DNA of 15,005 bases, from contig CAYQDF010000077.1 in the NCBI GenBank assembly GCA_964416175.1, positions 1-15,005 on the forward strand. The letters are read 5' to 3'. Both the position numbers and the translations under genes were made by a program. Positions 1 to 6,147 of the stretch are shown piece after piece (within the stretch, counting starts at the first letter, position 1; every line of letters starts with the position of its first letter). Origin of the DNA: CAYQDF01 sp964416175 (GTDB lineage: Bacteria; Chloroflexota; Anaerolineae; Anaerolineales; UBA4823). Below the pieces are notes generated by a model. That model made no database searches and was not told the origin of the DNA. It worked only from the letters and a program-made list of their open reading frames with translations.

Positions 1-414
1 ACCGCCCGTGAAGACGGGTCCCGCCGCAAGGGTGGCGAGACAGAAAAATACGTAGCCCAGCATGTCCTGCGCGAAGATCGGCGCGCCAGGGATGAAGGCG
101 AAGGGCAAAACGGCTTCTTTCGCGACAGGCGGATAATTATTCTAGATGAAGGTCAACTGGACGAAATAGGTGAGCGAGCACATGACCGCGTAGATGATGG
201 CGAACGACAGAGCAAGTTGACTCCACATTTTCCTCTCAGTCGGCGTATTGTGATGAACGCTCACCATCATCGTCACCAAAGCGGGCGCCGGCAGGAACGA
301 CGATCCAGATGCGATGTTGAGCTGACCGAAAATCAACGGCAGCGGGAATGCAATCACCATCCGCGTTACCAAAACGGCAGACCAGAAGCCAGGTTGGATC
401 GCCACACTTCGCAC
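1..414 (-). pseudogene. Integral membrane protein gene broken by an amber stop; runs off the left edge
   Basis: Read on the minus strand from a GTG at 414, the frame gives a hydrophobic protein with several likely membrane segments (for example around FSAIIYAVM-like and TYFVQLTFI stretches). A TAG at 144-142 stops it after 90 residues. The same frame then stays open to the window edge for 47 codons and is still clearly membrane-protein-like (NNYPPVAKEAVLPFAFIPG, then FAQDMLGYVFFCLATLAAG). A single C-to-T change in a CAG codon would explain the stop. No Shine-Dalgarno sequence is obvious before the GTG, and upstream codons are Pro/Arg-rich and not convincing, so the true 5' end may also be damaged. 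I recognise no named family; it resembles uncharacterised multi-pass proteins. Suppression or a sequence error at the TAG cannot be excluded. Confidence 0.6.
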
Positions 415-583
415 TTTGGGATGGCGGACGCGGCGAAACGCGCCACTGCAGCGCGCCTGGCATGTGGGTGGAGGTGGCCTACCGGCAGCAAAAGTTCTTT
501 GACCAGGGCGGTTTGTCGTCCGATGAGATATGGTGAGTCACCGAAGCAACCTCAACAACGATCAGACTAACTCGGAGTACAGG

Positions 584-727
584 TCATTCGACGGGCATGA
601 TACAATTCACACGATCGATCTCGATTAAATCTTGTTCGAGGAATCTGTTGATAATCCGGTTCCGCTTACCCACCTGAATTCTGCGCGCGAGCGCAGGGTT
701 GTGCTCGACGGTGTTGCTGCGCAAGTC
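584..727 (-). other. Possible gene remnant, 47 codons, no start
   Basis: On the minus strand an open segment from a TGA at 730-728 to a TGA at 586-584 encodes a protein-like stretch (for example LARRIQVGKRNRIINRFLE, then DLIEIDRVNCIMPVE) with amphipathic character. It has no ATG near its beginning and no ribosome site. I do not recognise the family. It may be the C-terminal stump of a lost gene, or chance. Confidence 0.22.
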
Positions 728-744
728 TCAGCGTGACGGAGTTT

Positions 745-761
745 GTATCACGCCCTGATAC
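745..761. repeat. Perfect dyad GTATCA-N5-TGATAC
   Basis: GTATCA at 745-750 and TGATAC at 756-761 are exact inverted repeats around CGCCC, in the size range of a dimeric repressor site. A second, mutually exclusive hairpin (GCGTGA 731-736 with TCACGC 748-753) overlaps it. The dyad lies about 105 bases before the DsrE gene, with the 781-810 terminator in between, so its target is unclear. Confidence 0.3.
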
Positions 762-780
762 TACCTCCCAGCCTTCTGGA

Positions 781-810
781 CCGCTGCTGGCATGCGCCAG
801 CAGCGGTTTT
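781..810 (+). terminator. Strong rho-independent terminator with no gene in front of it
   Basis: CCGCTGCTGGC at 781-791 pairs perfectly over 11 bp with GCCAGCAGCGG at 796-806 around the four-base loop ATGC, and TTTT follows at 807-810. This is a textbook intrinsic terminator reading rightwards. No plus-strand gene lies upstream, so it closes either an untranslated transcript or a lost gene, or acts as an attenuator for the DsrE gene that starts at 867. Confidence 0.8.
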
Positions 811-866
811 GTATTGGGCAATTACGCCTAAGGAGAGGTGTATAAACCAACGAACAGGAGGCTGAT

Positions 867-1217
867 ATGTCTGTACCCGATTCTGAGACTGTCCTGCTGA
901 TCACCCGCAATGGCCTGGGGGATGCCGAGCCAGCCTTGCAGCAAAAGCTGATCACTATCTATATTAAATTGTTGGATGAAAATAACGTTCTGCCGGGAGC
1001 GATCTGCTTTTATGCCGAAGGCGTGCGCCTGGTCGTGGAGGGCTCGCCGGTGATTGAAACTCTAAAGTCACTGGAAGCTAAGGGTGTGCGCCTGGTGCTG
1101 TGCAGCACCTGCCTGAATCATTATAACCTGACCGAGCAAGTGCAAGCAGGCATCGTGGGCGGAATGACCGATATTCTCGAAGCCCAGCGCCGCGCCAGTA
1201 AAGTAATTACGCTGTAA
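867..1217 (+). CDS. DsrE family protein, YedF C-terminal-domain type
   Basis: A protein of 116 residues with the DsrE/DsrF-like fold of small sulfur-handling proteins. The first strand is VLLITRNGLGD, a middle segment AEGVRLVVEGSPV is followed by a helix, then LVLCSTCLNHY (Cys79 and Cys82) and the end SKVITL. This matches the C-terminal domain of the selenium/sulfur protein YedF, whose signature is Cys-Gly-Thr-Cys-Leu. The N-terminal TusA domain of full YedF is absent, so this is the stand-alone form. GGAGG lies 8 bases before the ATG. The protein is presumably cytoplasmic. Its sulfur partner is not visible; the next intact genes are the CO dehydrogenase operon, and a role in sulfur delivery there is only a guess. 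Cys79 is the likely active residue by analogy with other DsrE proteins. Confidence 0.85.
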   Translation: MSVPDSETVLLITRNGLGDAEPALQQKLITIYIKLLDENNVLPGAICFYAEGVRLVVEGSPVIETLKSLEAKGVRLVLCSTCLNHYNLTEQVQAGIVGGMTDILEAQRRASKVITL

Positions 1218-1237
1218 TAGAAAAGAGCTCGCAGCTC

Positions 1238-1265
1238 CGGGCTTCGCCCTGAAGGGCTCAGCCCG
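1238..1265 (+). other. GC-rich hairpin after the DsrE gene
   Basis: CGGGCT (1238-1243) pairs with AGCCCG (1260-1265). An inner GCCC/GGGC stem (1246-1249 with 1254-1257) carries a TGAA tetraloop. It starts 21 bases after the DsrE stop. No run of T follows, so it could stabilise the 3' end or be a weak terminator, but is not a standard intrinsic one. Confidence 0.35.
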
Positions 1266-1393
1266 AAGGGTTTCGGAGTTGAGCAGCCCTGGCCTGTCAG
1301 CAGGTTGGTGATCTCGCCTTCGCTGGCAGAGGAATCAGGCAGCTGCGCGTGTGTTCCTGCCGGGAGCAGGATGTAATGTGATTCTGAAACAGG

Positions 1394-1636
1394 ATGGATA
1401 AAACGGACCCGCTCATCTGCACGAAGCTGCGCCTGCCCTTCACCAGGCCAGAGCTGGTTCCCCGGCCCCGGCTCCAGAAACAAATCGAGCAGGGCCTGCG
1501 CGGCCCGCTCACCCTGACGGTGGTGTTCGACCACGATGTAATCGACGGCGCGCCGGCTGCCCGCTTTGCCCACCGGCTGGTGGAGCTGATCGAGAGCGGG
1601 TGTGGGCTATATGACAAATTTCCATTGCAGGGATGA
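1394..1636 (+). pseudogene. Chimeric remnant: MalT-like LuxR regulator start joined to an E2-like acyltransferase end
   Basis: This 80-codon ORF is two unrelated gene ends. Residues 1-42 (TKLRLPFTRPELVPRPRL, then QIEQGLRGPLTLT) match the start of large MalT-type LuxR ATPase regulators, just before the expected Walker A segment (normally APAGFGKT). Residues 41-71 (VVFDHDVIDGAPAARF, then HRLVELIES) match the C-terminal end of a 2-oxoacid dehydrogenase acyltransferase-like domain, including the HxxxDG catalytic motif. Both families carry Leu-Thr-Leu-Thr-like sequence at the joint, so deletion between short homologies is plausible. The ATPase site, DNA-binding domain and nearly all the acyltransferase core are missing, so no function is expected. 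No good ribosome site precedes the ATG. Confidence 0.7.
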
Positions 1637-1646
1637 CGTTCCTTAC

Positions 1647-1675
1647 TTGGATCGCCGGTGTGGATTTGCTAATAT
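1647..1675 (+). promoter_or_regulatory. Candidate sigma70-type promoter for the coo operon
   Basis: TTGGAT at 1647-1652 and TAATAT at 1670-1675 are separated by exactly 17 bases, in a locally AT-rich patch. It lies 10 bases after the remnant's stop and is correctly oriented for cooF. The predicted start near 1682 would give a leader of about 260 bases. Both boxes deviate from consensus by one or two bases. Confidence 0.45.
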
Positions 1676-1943
1676 AAATGCTTAGAGAGCGTTGATATCC
1701 TTCAATCCAATTCAGCATTCAACTGAATAGTGAGATGTCCTGGCATTCGCCGTAACGATAAGTAAGCCGACTTCCCCAGACGGAGGGGGCAATCATCGCG
1801 CATGCATGAACGAGCCGGCCCTGACACTGCCGCCATCGGCGAATCACCCAAAATGCTTTTATGTACAGGGTCTCAGCCAAGGAGGTGAAGTACAGGATAA
1901 ATCTTGATGTCCACTCGAGCCAGCCCTTTAAGGAGGCGTGTCT
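1676..1943 (+). other. Long untranslated leader of the coo operon
   Basis: No gene is seen in these 268 bases. ATTCGCCG (1745-1752) is complementary to CGGCGAAT (1837-1844), an 8-bp long-range stem. A strong AAGGAGGTG (1879-1887) is followed by no start codon at a usable distance. The leader could hold a CO, redox or metal response element, but no known riboswitch was recognised and there is no recognisable CooA or RcoM box. Confidence 0.35.
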
Positions 1944-2579
1944 ATGAAAACCGTTTTCGTTCATCCTGAGCGCTGCGTGGGCTGCAAACAGTGCGAGATC
2001 GCCTGCGCAGTCGCCCACTCACAGACTAAAAACCTCTTCCTCGCGGTGTTCGAGTCGCCTGCGCCCAAACCCCGCATCCATGCTGAGCCAGGCCTGCTGC
2101 TAAACACCGCCTTCCCCAACAAGTGCCGCCACTGCAGTCCGGCACCATGCATGACCGTCTGTCCCACAGCTGCCATCCACCGGAGGGGTGATTACCCCGA
2201 GATCGTGCTGATCGATGCGCACAAATGCATCGCCTGCGGTATGTGCGCCATGGTCTGTCCATTTGACGTGATCACCTATCATCCATCGGCTTCAGCGCCG
2301 GAGAAAGGCCCTGTCGCCATCAAGTGTGATCACTGCATCGAGCGCCAACAGCAGGGGCTGATCCCGGCCTGTGTGGAAGCCTGCAAGGTGAATGCCTTGG
2401 AATTTGGCGAGATCAACGAACTGGCCCGAAAAGCGCGCACACATTATTCCGAGGCGGTTTCGACAGCCGTCGGGCAGATCAGGCCTGAGATCCTGAGGCT
2501 GCCGGTCCCGGTCGAGGCCTGGCGGAAATGGGGAGAATCTGTCACCCGGATCAATCTTGAGGACGGCAAAGGAGTGTGA
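1944..2579 (+). CDS. cooF: CooF-like four-cluster ferredoxin subunit of CO dehydrogenase
   Basis: A protein of 211 residues, the electron carrier expected to take electrons from CooS. Sixteen cysteines form four [4Fe-4S] sets: 11/14/17/21 (CVGCKQCEIAC), 61/64/69/73 (CRHCSPAPCMTVC), 95/98/101/105 (CIACGMCAMVC) and 128/131/143/147 (CDHC with CVEAC). This is the HycB/CooF/DMSO-reductase-B arrangement. No signal peptide is present, so it acts in the cytoplasm. I chose the ATG at 1944 because AAGGAGG ends 7 bases before it; the in-frame GTG at 1938 sits against that same site and is too close. Its stop is three bases before the cooS ATG, so the two are translated together. The C-terminal tail after residue 155 is ordinary and cluster-free. 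Confidence 0.93.
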   Translation: MKTVFVHPERCVGCKQCEIACAVAHSQTKNLFLAVFESPAPKPRIHAEPGLLLNTAFPNKCRHCSPAPCMTVCPTAAIHRRGDYPEIVLIDAHKCIACGMCAMVCPFDVITYHPSASAPEKGPVAIKCDHCIERQQQGLIPACVEACKVNALEFGEINELARKARTHYSEAVSTAVGQIRPEILRLPVPVEAWRKWGESVTRINLEDGKGV

Positions 2580-2582
2580 AAC

Positions 2583-4523
2583 ATGAGCCCCGTCATCAGC
2601 GGTAACGGATACAAGAAAAAAAGCATCAATTCCGACACCTGGGCGATGCTGGAATTCGCCCGCCGGGAGGGCCTGGAAACCGTATGGGACAGGCTGGAAA
2701 AGCAGCAGCCTCAGTGTGGTTACTGCAACCTGGGCACCAGCTGCCGCATCTGCGCCATGGGTCCCTGCCGGGTGGACCCCTTTGGAGATGGACCGCAAAA
2801 GGGGGTCTGCGGGGCAGATGCGGACATCATTGTGGCGCGCAACCTGGCGCGCATGGTCGCCGCCGGCGCCTCTGCGCATTCCGACCATGGGCGCGATATC
2901 CTGGAAACGCTGCACCGCGTCGGTGAAGGCAGGACAGACACGTATAGAATCGCCGAGCCCGAAAAACTCAAGAAACTGGCCGGAGAATACGGCATCCCCG
3001 TGGACGGCAAGAGCGACCAGCAGATCGCGGCCGAGCTGGCCTGGGAGATAATGGAAGACTACGGTACACGCCGGGAAAAGCTCCCGATGGCCGGGCGAGC
3101 GCCGAAAGCGCGCCAGGAGACCTGGGAGAAAACCGGCGTCTTCCCACGCGGCATCGACCGGGAAAATGTGGAGACCCTGCACCGTACGCACATGGGCGTG
3201 GACAACGATTGGGTCAACATCCTGCTTCATGCCGTGCGCAACGGGCTGAGCGATGGCTGGGGCGGCTCGATGATCGCCACCGACCTCTCGGACGTGCTCT
3301 TCGGCATCCCCACCCCGCGGATTTCGAGCATGAACCTGGGTGTGCTTAAGGCAGATCAGGTGAACATCATCCTGCACGGCCACAACCCGATGCTCTCCGA
3401 GGTGATCGTTGCCGCCTCACAGGATGCATCCCTGCTGGCGTTGGCCAGGGAGAAAGGCGCCAAAGGGATCAACCTGGCGGGGCTGTGCTGCACTGGCAAC
3501 GAGGTTCTGATGCGCAAGGGTATCCCCATGGCGGGCAACCACCTGATGCAGGAACTGGCCATCATGACTGGCGCAGTGGAAGTAATGGTTGTGGATTACC
3601 AGTGCATCATGCCGGCTGTCACGGAAACCGCCAAATGCTTCCACACCAAGGTGATCAGCACTTTCGATAAAGCCAAGTTCCCGGGAGCCGAGCACATCGC
3701 CTTCGATCCGGAGCACGGTCTGGAGATCGGCAGGCGGATCGTGCGCGCCGCGGTGGAGAACTTTGCCAACCGGATCCCGGAGCGGGTCTACATCCCGGTC
3801 GATCCCGCCCCGGTGATGGCCGGTTTTTCCGTGGAAGCCATTATTGGCGCTTTGGGCGGCACGCCTCAGCCTCTGGTCGACGCCATCGTCAGGGGCGATA
3901 TCCGCGGAGCAGCCGGTGTGGTGGGCTGCAACAACCCCAAGATCAAACAGGACCTGGGGCACACCGAACTGACCAGAGAGCTGATTAAGAACGATGTGCT
4001 GGTGGTGGTCACCGGCTGCGCGGCGGTGGCGGACGGCAAGGCCGGGCTGATGGTGCCGGAGGCGGCCGACCTGGCTGGACCGGGGTTGAGCGCGGTGTGC
4101 AAGGCGCTTGGCATCCCTCCGGTTCTGCACCTGGGCAGCTGCGTGGACAACACCCGTATCCTGGTGCTCGCCTCTGCCTTGGCCAACCACCTCGGCGTGG
4201 ACATCAGCGCGCTGCCGCTGGCAGGCGCTGCGCCCGAGTGGTACTCGGAGAAAGCCGTGGCCATCGGCGTATACGTGGTCGCATCAGGGATTTTCACCGT
4301 TCTGGGCACCGCGCCGCCGGTCTTCGGCAGCCCGAACATCGTGAAGCTGCTCACGGAAGGGCTGGAGGGCGTGTTTGGGGCGACCTTCGCCGTCGAGCCC
4401 GATCCACGCCGGGCGGCTGCGCTGATCCGGCGACACATTGAACGCAAACGCGCCGGCCTGGGTCTGACTCACATCTCCCCGGACGAGATCCCGCTCCCGG
4501 AGGCGGAGCTGGCCCTGGCATGA
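2583..4523 (+). CDS. cooS: Anaerobic Ni-Fe carbon monoxide dehydrogenase catalytic subunit
   Basis: A protein of 646 residues, the usual size for monofunctional CooS, which oxidises CO with water to CO2, two protons and two electrons at a Ni-Fe-S C-cluster. C-cluster ligands are all present: His in HGHNP (265/267), Cys303 (LCCTGNE), Cys341 (YQCIMP), Cys449 (GCNNPK), Cys479 (VTGCAA) and Cys520 (LGSCVDN). His99 and His102 (AHSDHGR) and Lys557 (SEKAVAIG) fit the proton-transfer residues. The B-cluster set is Cys54/57/62/76. The D-cluster pair is Cys45 and Cys48, spaced CX2C, with Ser53 in place of the usual second cysteine; this resembles the Desulfovibrio vulgaris enzyme rather than the CX7C type. 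GGAG lies about 9 bases before the ATG. No nickel chaperone gene (cooC) or hydrogenase gene lies in the window. Confidence 0.97.
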   Translation: MSPVISGNGYKKKSINSDTWAMLEFARREGLETVWDRLEKQQPQCGYCNLGTSCRICAMGPCRVDPFGDGPQKGVCGADADIIVARNLARMVAAGASAHSDHGRDILETLHRVGEGRTDTYRIAEPEKLKKLAGEYGIPVDGKSDQQIAAELAWEIMEDYGTRREKLPMAGRAPKARQETWEKTGVFPRGIDRENVETLHRTHMGVDNDWVNILLHAVRNGLSDGWGGSMIATDLSDVLFGIPTPRISSMNLGVLKADQVNIILHGHNPMLSEVIVAASQDASLLALAREKGAKGINLAGLCCTGNEVLMRKGIPMAGNHLMQELAIMTGAVEVMVVDYQCIMPAVTETAKCFHTKVISTFDKAKFPGAEHIAFDPEHGLEIGRRIVRAAVENFANRIPERVYIPVDPAPVMAGFSVEAIIGALGGTPQPLVDAIVRGDIRGAAGVVGCNNPKIKQDLGHTELTRELIKNDVLVVVTGCAAVADGKAGLMVPEAADLAGPGLSAVCKALGIPPVLHLGSCVDNTRILVLASALANHLGVDISALPLAGAAPEWYSEKAVAIGVYVVASGIFTVLGTAPPVFGSPNIVKLLTEGLEGVFGATFAVEPDPRRAAALIRRHIERKRAGLGLTHISPDEIPLPEAELALA

Positions 4524-4552
4524 GGTCCGCCAGACGCAGGCGGCAAGACGAT

Positions 4553-4693
4553 TTCCGTTGGGCGGGTCGCGGGGAGAGCCGCGCCTCGAGGGGCGGCCCG
4601 CAGTCCCCGCCAACCCGGGCCATGCCCCGGTGACTCACTCTCCAGGTTGGTGGGTGGCGGGGTATGCCCGCGGGGCAGACCCGCCCAATGGAA
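4553..4693 (+). other. Candidate structured RNA element between cooS and the flavoprotein gene
   Basis: Bases 4553-4568 pair with 4678-4693 as a 16-bp helix with one G-U pair (4557 with 4689) and no mismatch. Eleven pairs (TTGGGCGGGTC with GACCCGCCCAA) are perfect Watson-Crick. The enclosed 109 bases hold four local hairpins: GCGG/CCGC (4569-4582), GGCGG/CCGCC (4592-4611), CCGGG/CCCGG (4615-4630) and GCGGG/CCCGC (4657-4671). The element begins 30 bases after the cooS stop and ends 31 bases before the flavoprotein ATG. I recognise no known riboswitch, ribozyme or tRNA. A small inverted-repeat mobile element is an alternative, but no target duplication is visible. Confidence 0.45.
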
Positions 4694-4724
4694 CGCCGTC
4701 TCTAGGGCCGTTATGGAGGTTCCC

Positions 4725-5963
4725 ATGAAAATTGTCATCGTCGGTGCCGGCCCAGCCGGGGTAAGCGCAGCTGAGACCGTCCGATCGCATGATCCCCAGG
4801 CGGATCTGGTGATGTTCTCCGCCGAGCCCTATCCGCCTTATTCTCCCCCGGCCATGGTGGAATACTTTCTCCACGGGTCAGCCGTGCACCTGTGGCGCGG
4901 CGAGGACTGGCCCGAGCGGATCCGGGTGGACTACCGGGCAGGAGTGAATGTGAAACGGGTGCAGCCAGCACAGCACACCCTGTTGCTCAGCGATGACACC
5001 AGGGTGGAGTACGATCGGCTGGTGCTCGCAACAGGCAGCCGGCTGTACGCGCCATTGGAAGGGGTGGACCTCCCCGGAGTATACAACTTCAAATCTCTCA
5101 CCGCAGCGGAGGCGCTGGTCAAAAGAGTAAAGACAGGCGAGGCGAAAACCGCAGTGATCGTGGGAGCAGGGTTCATCGGGATGGAGATCGCCTTGCTGCT
5201 GCGCGCCCTGGGCGTGGCGGTCATCCAGCTGGAGATGCTCGACCAGGTCATGCCGGCGCAGCTCGACAGGGAGACGGCAGCTTTCGCCCAGGAGGTCATG
5301 TGCCAGCGCGGCATCGACCTGCGCCTCAGTACGAAGGCGCGCGCTTTCATCGGTGAAAAACAGGCGGAAGGCGTGGAGCTGGAAACGGGCGAGTTCTTGA
5401 GAGGAGACCTGTTCGTCGCCGCCACGGGCGTCAGGCCGAACCTGGAGCTGCTCCAGGACAGCGGCATCGCGCACCGCTGGGGCATCACGGTCGACGACTG
5501 CCTGCGCACCAGCGCTCCGGATGTCTTCGCCGCCGGCGATGTGGTTGAGGCGCCCGACCGCCTGACCGGCGAGGCATTCGTGCATGCCATCTTCCCCAAC
5601 GCTGTCGAGCAGGGACAGGTTGCAGGACTCAACCTGCTCGGTTTCGATGTCCGTTATGATGGCGCCGACCGCATGAACAGCCTGAAGCACCTGGGGCTGT
5701 CCATCATGGCAGTTGGACTGAAGGAAGGGGATGAGGTGCTGCGGACGCGCTGGGATGGCGGTCTGCGCACGCTCTACCTCCAGGAAGACCGTCTGGTGGG
5801 CTTCCAGCTGGTGGGAGATATCCGCGCCGCCGGGAACCTGCGCGCCCTGCTCATCACCGGGCGGAATCTAAGAAAGCTGAAAGACCGGTTATTGGAAAGG
5901 ACCTTCGGTCAGGGGACCGTCGTCTGGGACGGGCTGGCAATCGGGGAAACCACCCCGGCTTGA
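4725..5963 (+). CDS. FAD-dependent NAD(P) oxidoreductase of the CO dehydrogenase operon
   Basis: A protein of 412 residues in the pyridine nucleotide-disulfide oxidoreductase class I fold. The FAD site is IVIVGAGPAGVSAAE (residues 3-17), the NAD(P) site AVIVGAGFIGMEIA (143-156), with ATGVRPN (233-239) and the second FAD motif VFAAGDVVE (267-275). Glu170 at the end of the second strand of the nucleotide fold favours NAD over NADP. The redox cysteine of NADH oxidase and CoA-disulfide reductase is absent (Ser40 in PYSPPAM), so it is closer to ferredoxin or rubredoxin reductases. A cooF-cooS-flavoprotein order is a known CODH operon type, thought to couple CO oxidation to NAD(P) reduction. I chose the ATG at 4725 because GGAGG lies 5 bases before it; the in-frame GTG at 4647 lacks a site and falls inside the structured spacer. 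Confidence 0.9.
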   Translation: MKIVIVGAGPAGVSAAETVRSHDPQADLVMFSAEPYPPYSPPAMVEYFLHGSAVHLWRGEDWPERIRVDYRAGVNVKRVQPAQHTLLLSDDTRVEYDRLVLATGSRLYAPLEGVDLPGVYNFKSLTAAEALVKRVKTGEAKTAVIVGAGFIGMEIALLLRALGVAVIQLEMLDQVMPAQLDRETAAFAQEVMCQRGIDLRLSTKARAFIGEKQAEGVELETGEFLRGDLFVAATGVRPNLELLQDSGIAHRWGITVDDCLRTSAPDVFAAGDVVEAPDRLTGEAFVHAIFPNAVEQGQVAGLNLLGFDVRYDGADRMNSLKHLGLSIMAVGLKEGDEVLRTRWDGGLRTLYLQEDRLVGFQLVGDIRAAGNLRALLITGRNLRKLKDRLLERTFGQGTVVWDGLAIGETTPA

Positions 5964-5990
5964 GCGATAACGCGGACCGCACACAAACGG

Positions 5991-6063
5991 ATCGGCTGCG
6001 AAGGCCTCGCGCCTCCGGCGAGTGGACGGATTGCTCCGGGGGCAGGCGGCGCAGCCGATTTTG
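5991..6063 (+). terminator. Large stem-loop between convergent genes, probable terminator of the coo operon
   Basis: ATCGGCTGCG (5991-6000) pairs perfectly with CGCAGCCGAT (6050-6059), followed by TTT and a further TTTT at 6067-6070. The 49-base loop holds another hairpin, CTCGC/GCGAG (6006-6010 with 6018-6022). It starts 27 bases after the flavoprotein stop and faces a minus-strand operon. The loop is longer than in a standard intrinsic terminator. A weaker CCGGCT/AGCCGG pair (6119-6124 with 6142-6147) directly follows the stop of the opposing phosphoesterase gene. Confidence 0.5.
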
Positions 6064-6147
6064 ATGTTTTCCAGGTTGTTCGACGGGCAGCCGGCGATCA
6101 CTACTATCTGGGCGGACTCCGGCTGGCGTCAGTTCTGAAAAAGCCGG

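Larger units (their letters stand above)
541..780. other. Gene-poor spacer without a convincing intact gene
   Basis: No frame on either strand gives a credible complete gene here. The spacer holds a short open minus-strand segment (584-727) and a GTATCA/TGATAC dyad, listed separately, and ends in a strong plus-strand terminator. It may be decayed coding DNA or the locus of an untranslated transcript. Confidence 0.5.

Noticed and set aside
1121..1573. Minus-strand open frame of 150 codons across the DsrE end and the chimeric remnant
   Set aside because: It overlaps two plus-strand protein segments with clear family signatures and has none itself.
1735..1755. Six-codon leader ORF (ATG to TAA) in the cooF leader
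   Set aside because: No ribosome site and no codon run suggesting attenuation; length fits chance.
1938..1943. GTG start for cooF two codons upstream
   Set aside because: It abuts the AAGGAGG site; the ATG at 1944 has the correct spacing.
2292..3383. Long open frame (363 codons) antisense to cooF/cooS
   Set aside because: It lies opposite a fully conserved CooS sequence, has no family motifs and is explained by GC-rich codon bias.
3417..4190. Minus-strand open frame opposite the C-terminal part of cooS
   Set aside because: His/Arg-rich shadow composition with no motif; the plus strand codes for the C-cluster ligands here.
4553..4693. Structured spacer considered as a cobalamin, moco, Ni/Co or other known riboswitch, or HDV-like ribozyme
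   Set aside because: None of the conserved sequence boxes of those classes could be recognised, so it is left unassigned.
4647..4724. GTG start for the flavoprotein 26 codons upstream
   Set aside because: The added residues do not fit the family, there is no ribosome site, and the dinucleotide fold begins right at the ATG at 4725.
4878..5690. Minus-strand open frame of 270 codons opposite the flavoprotein
   Set aside because: Shadow of the FAD/NAD(P) gene; no recognisable domain and no ribosome site.
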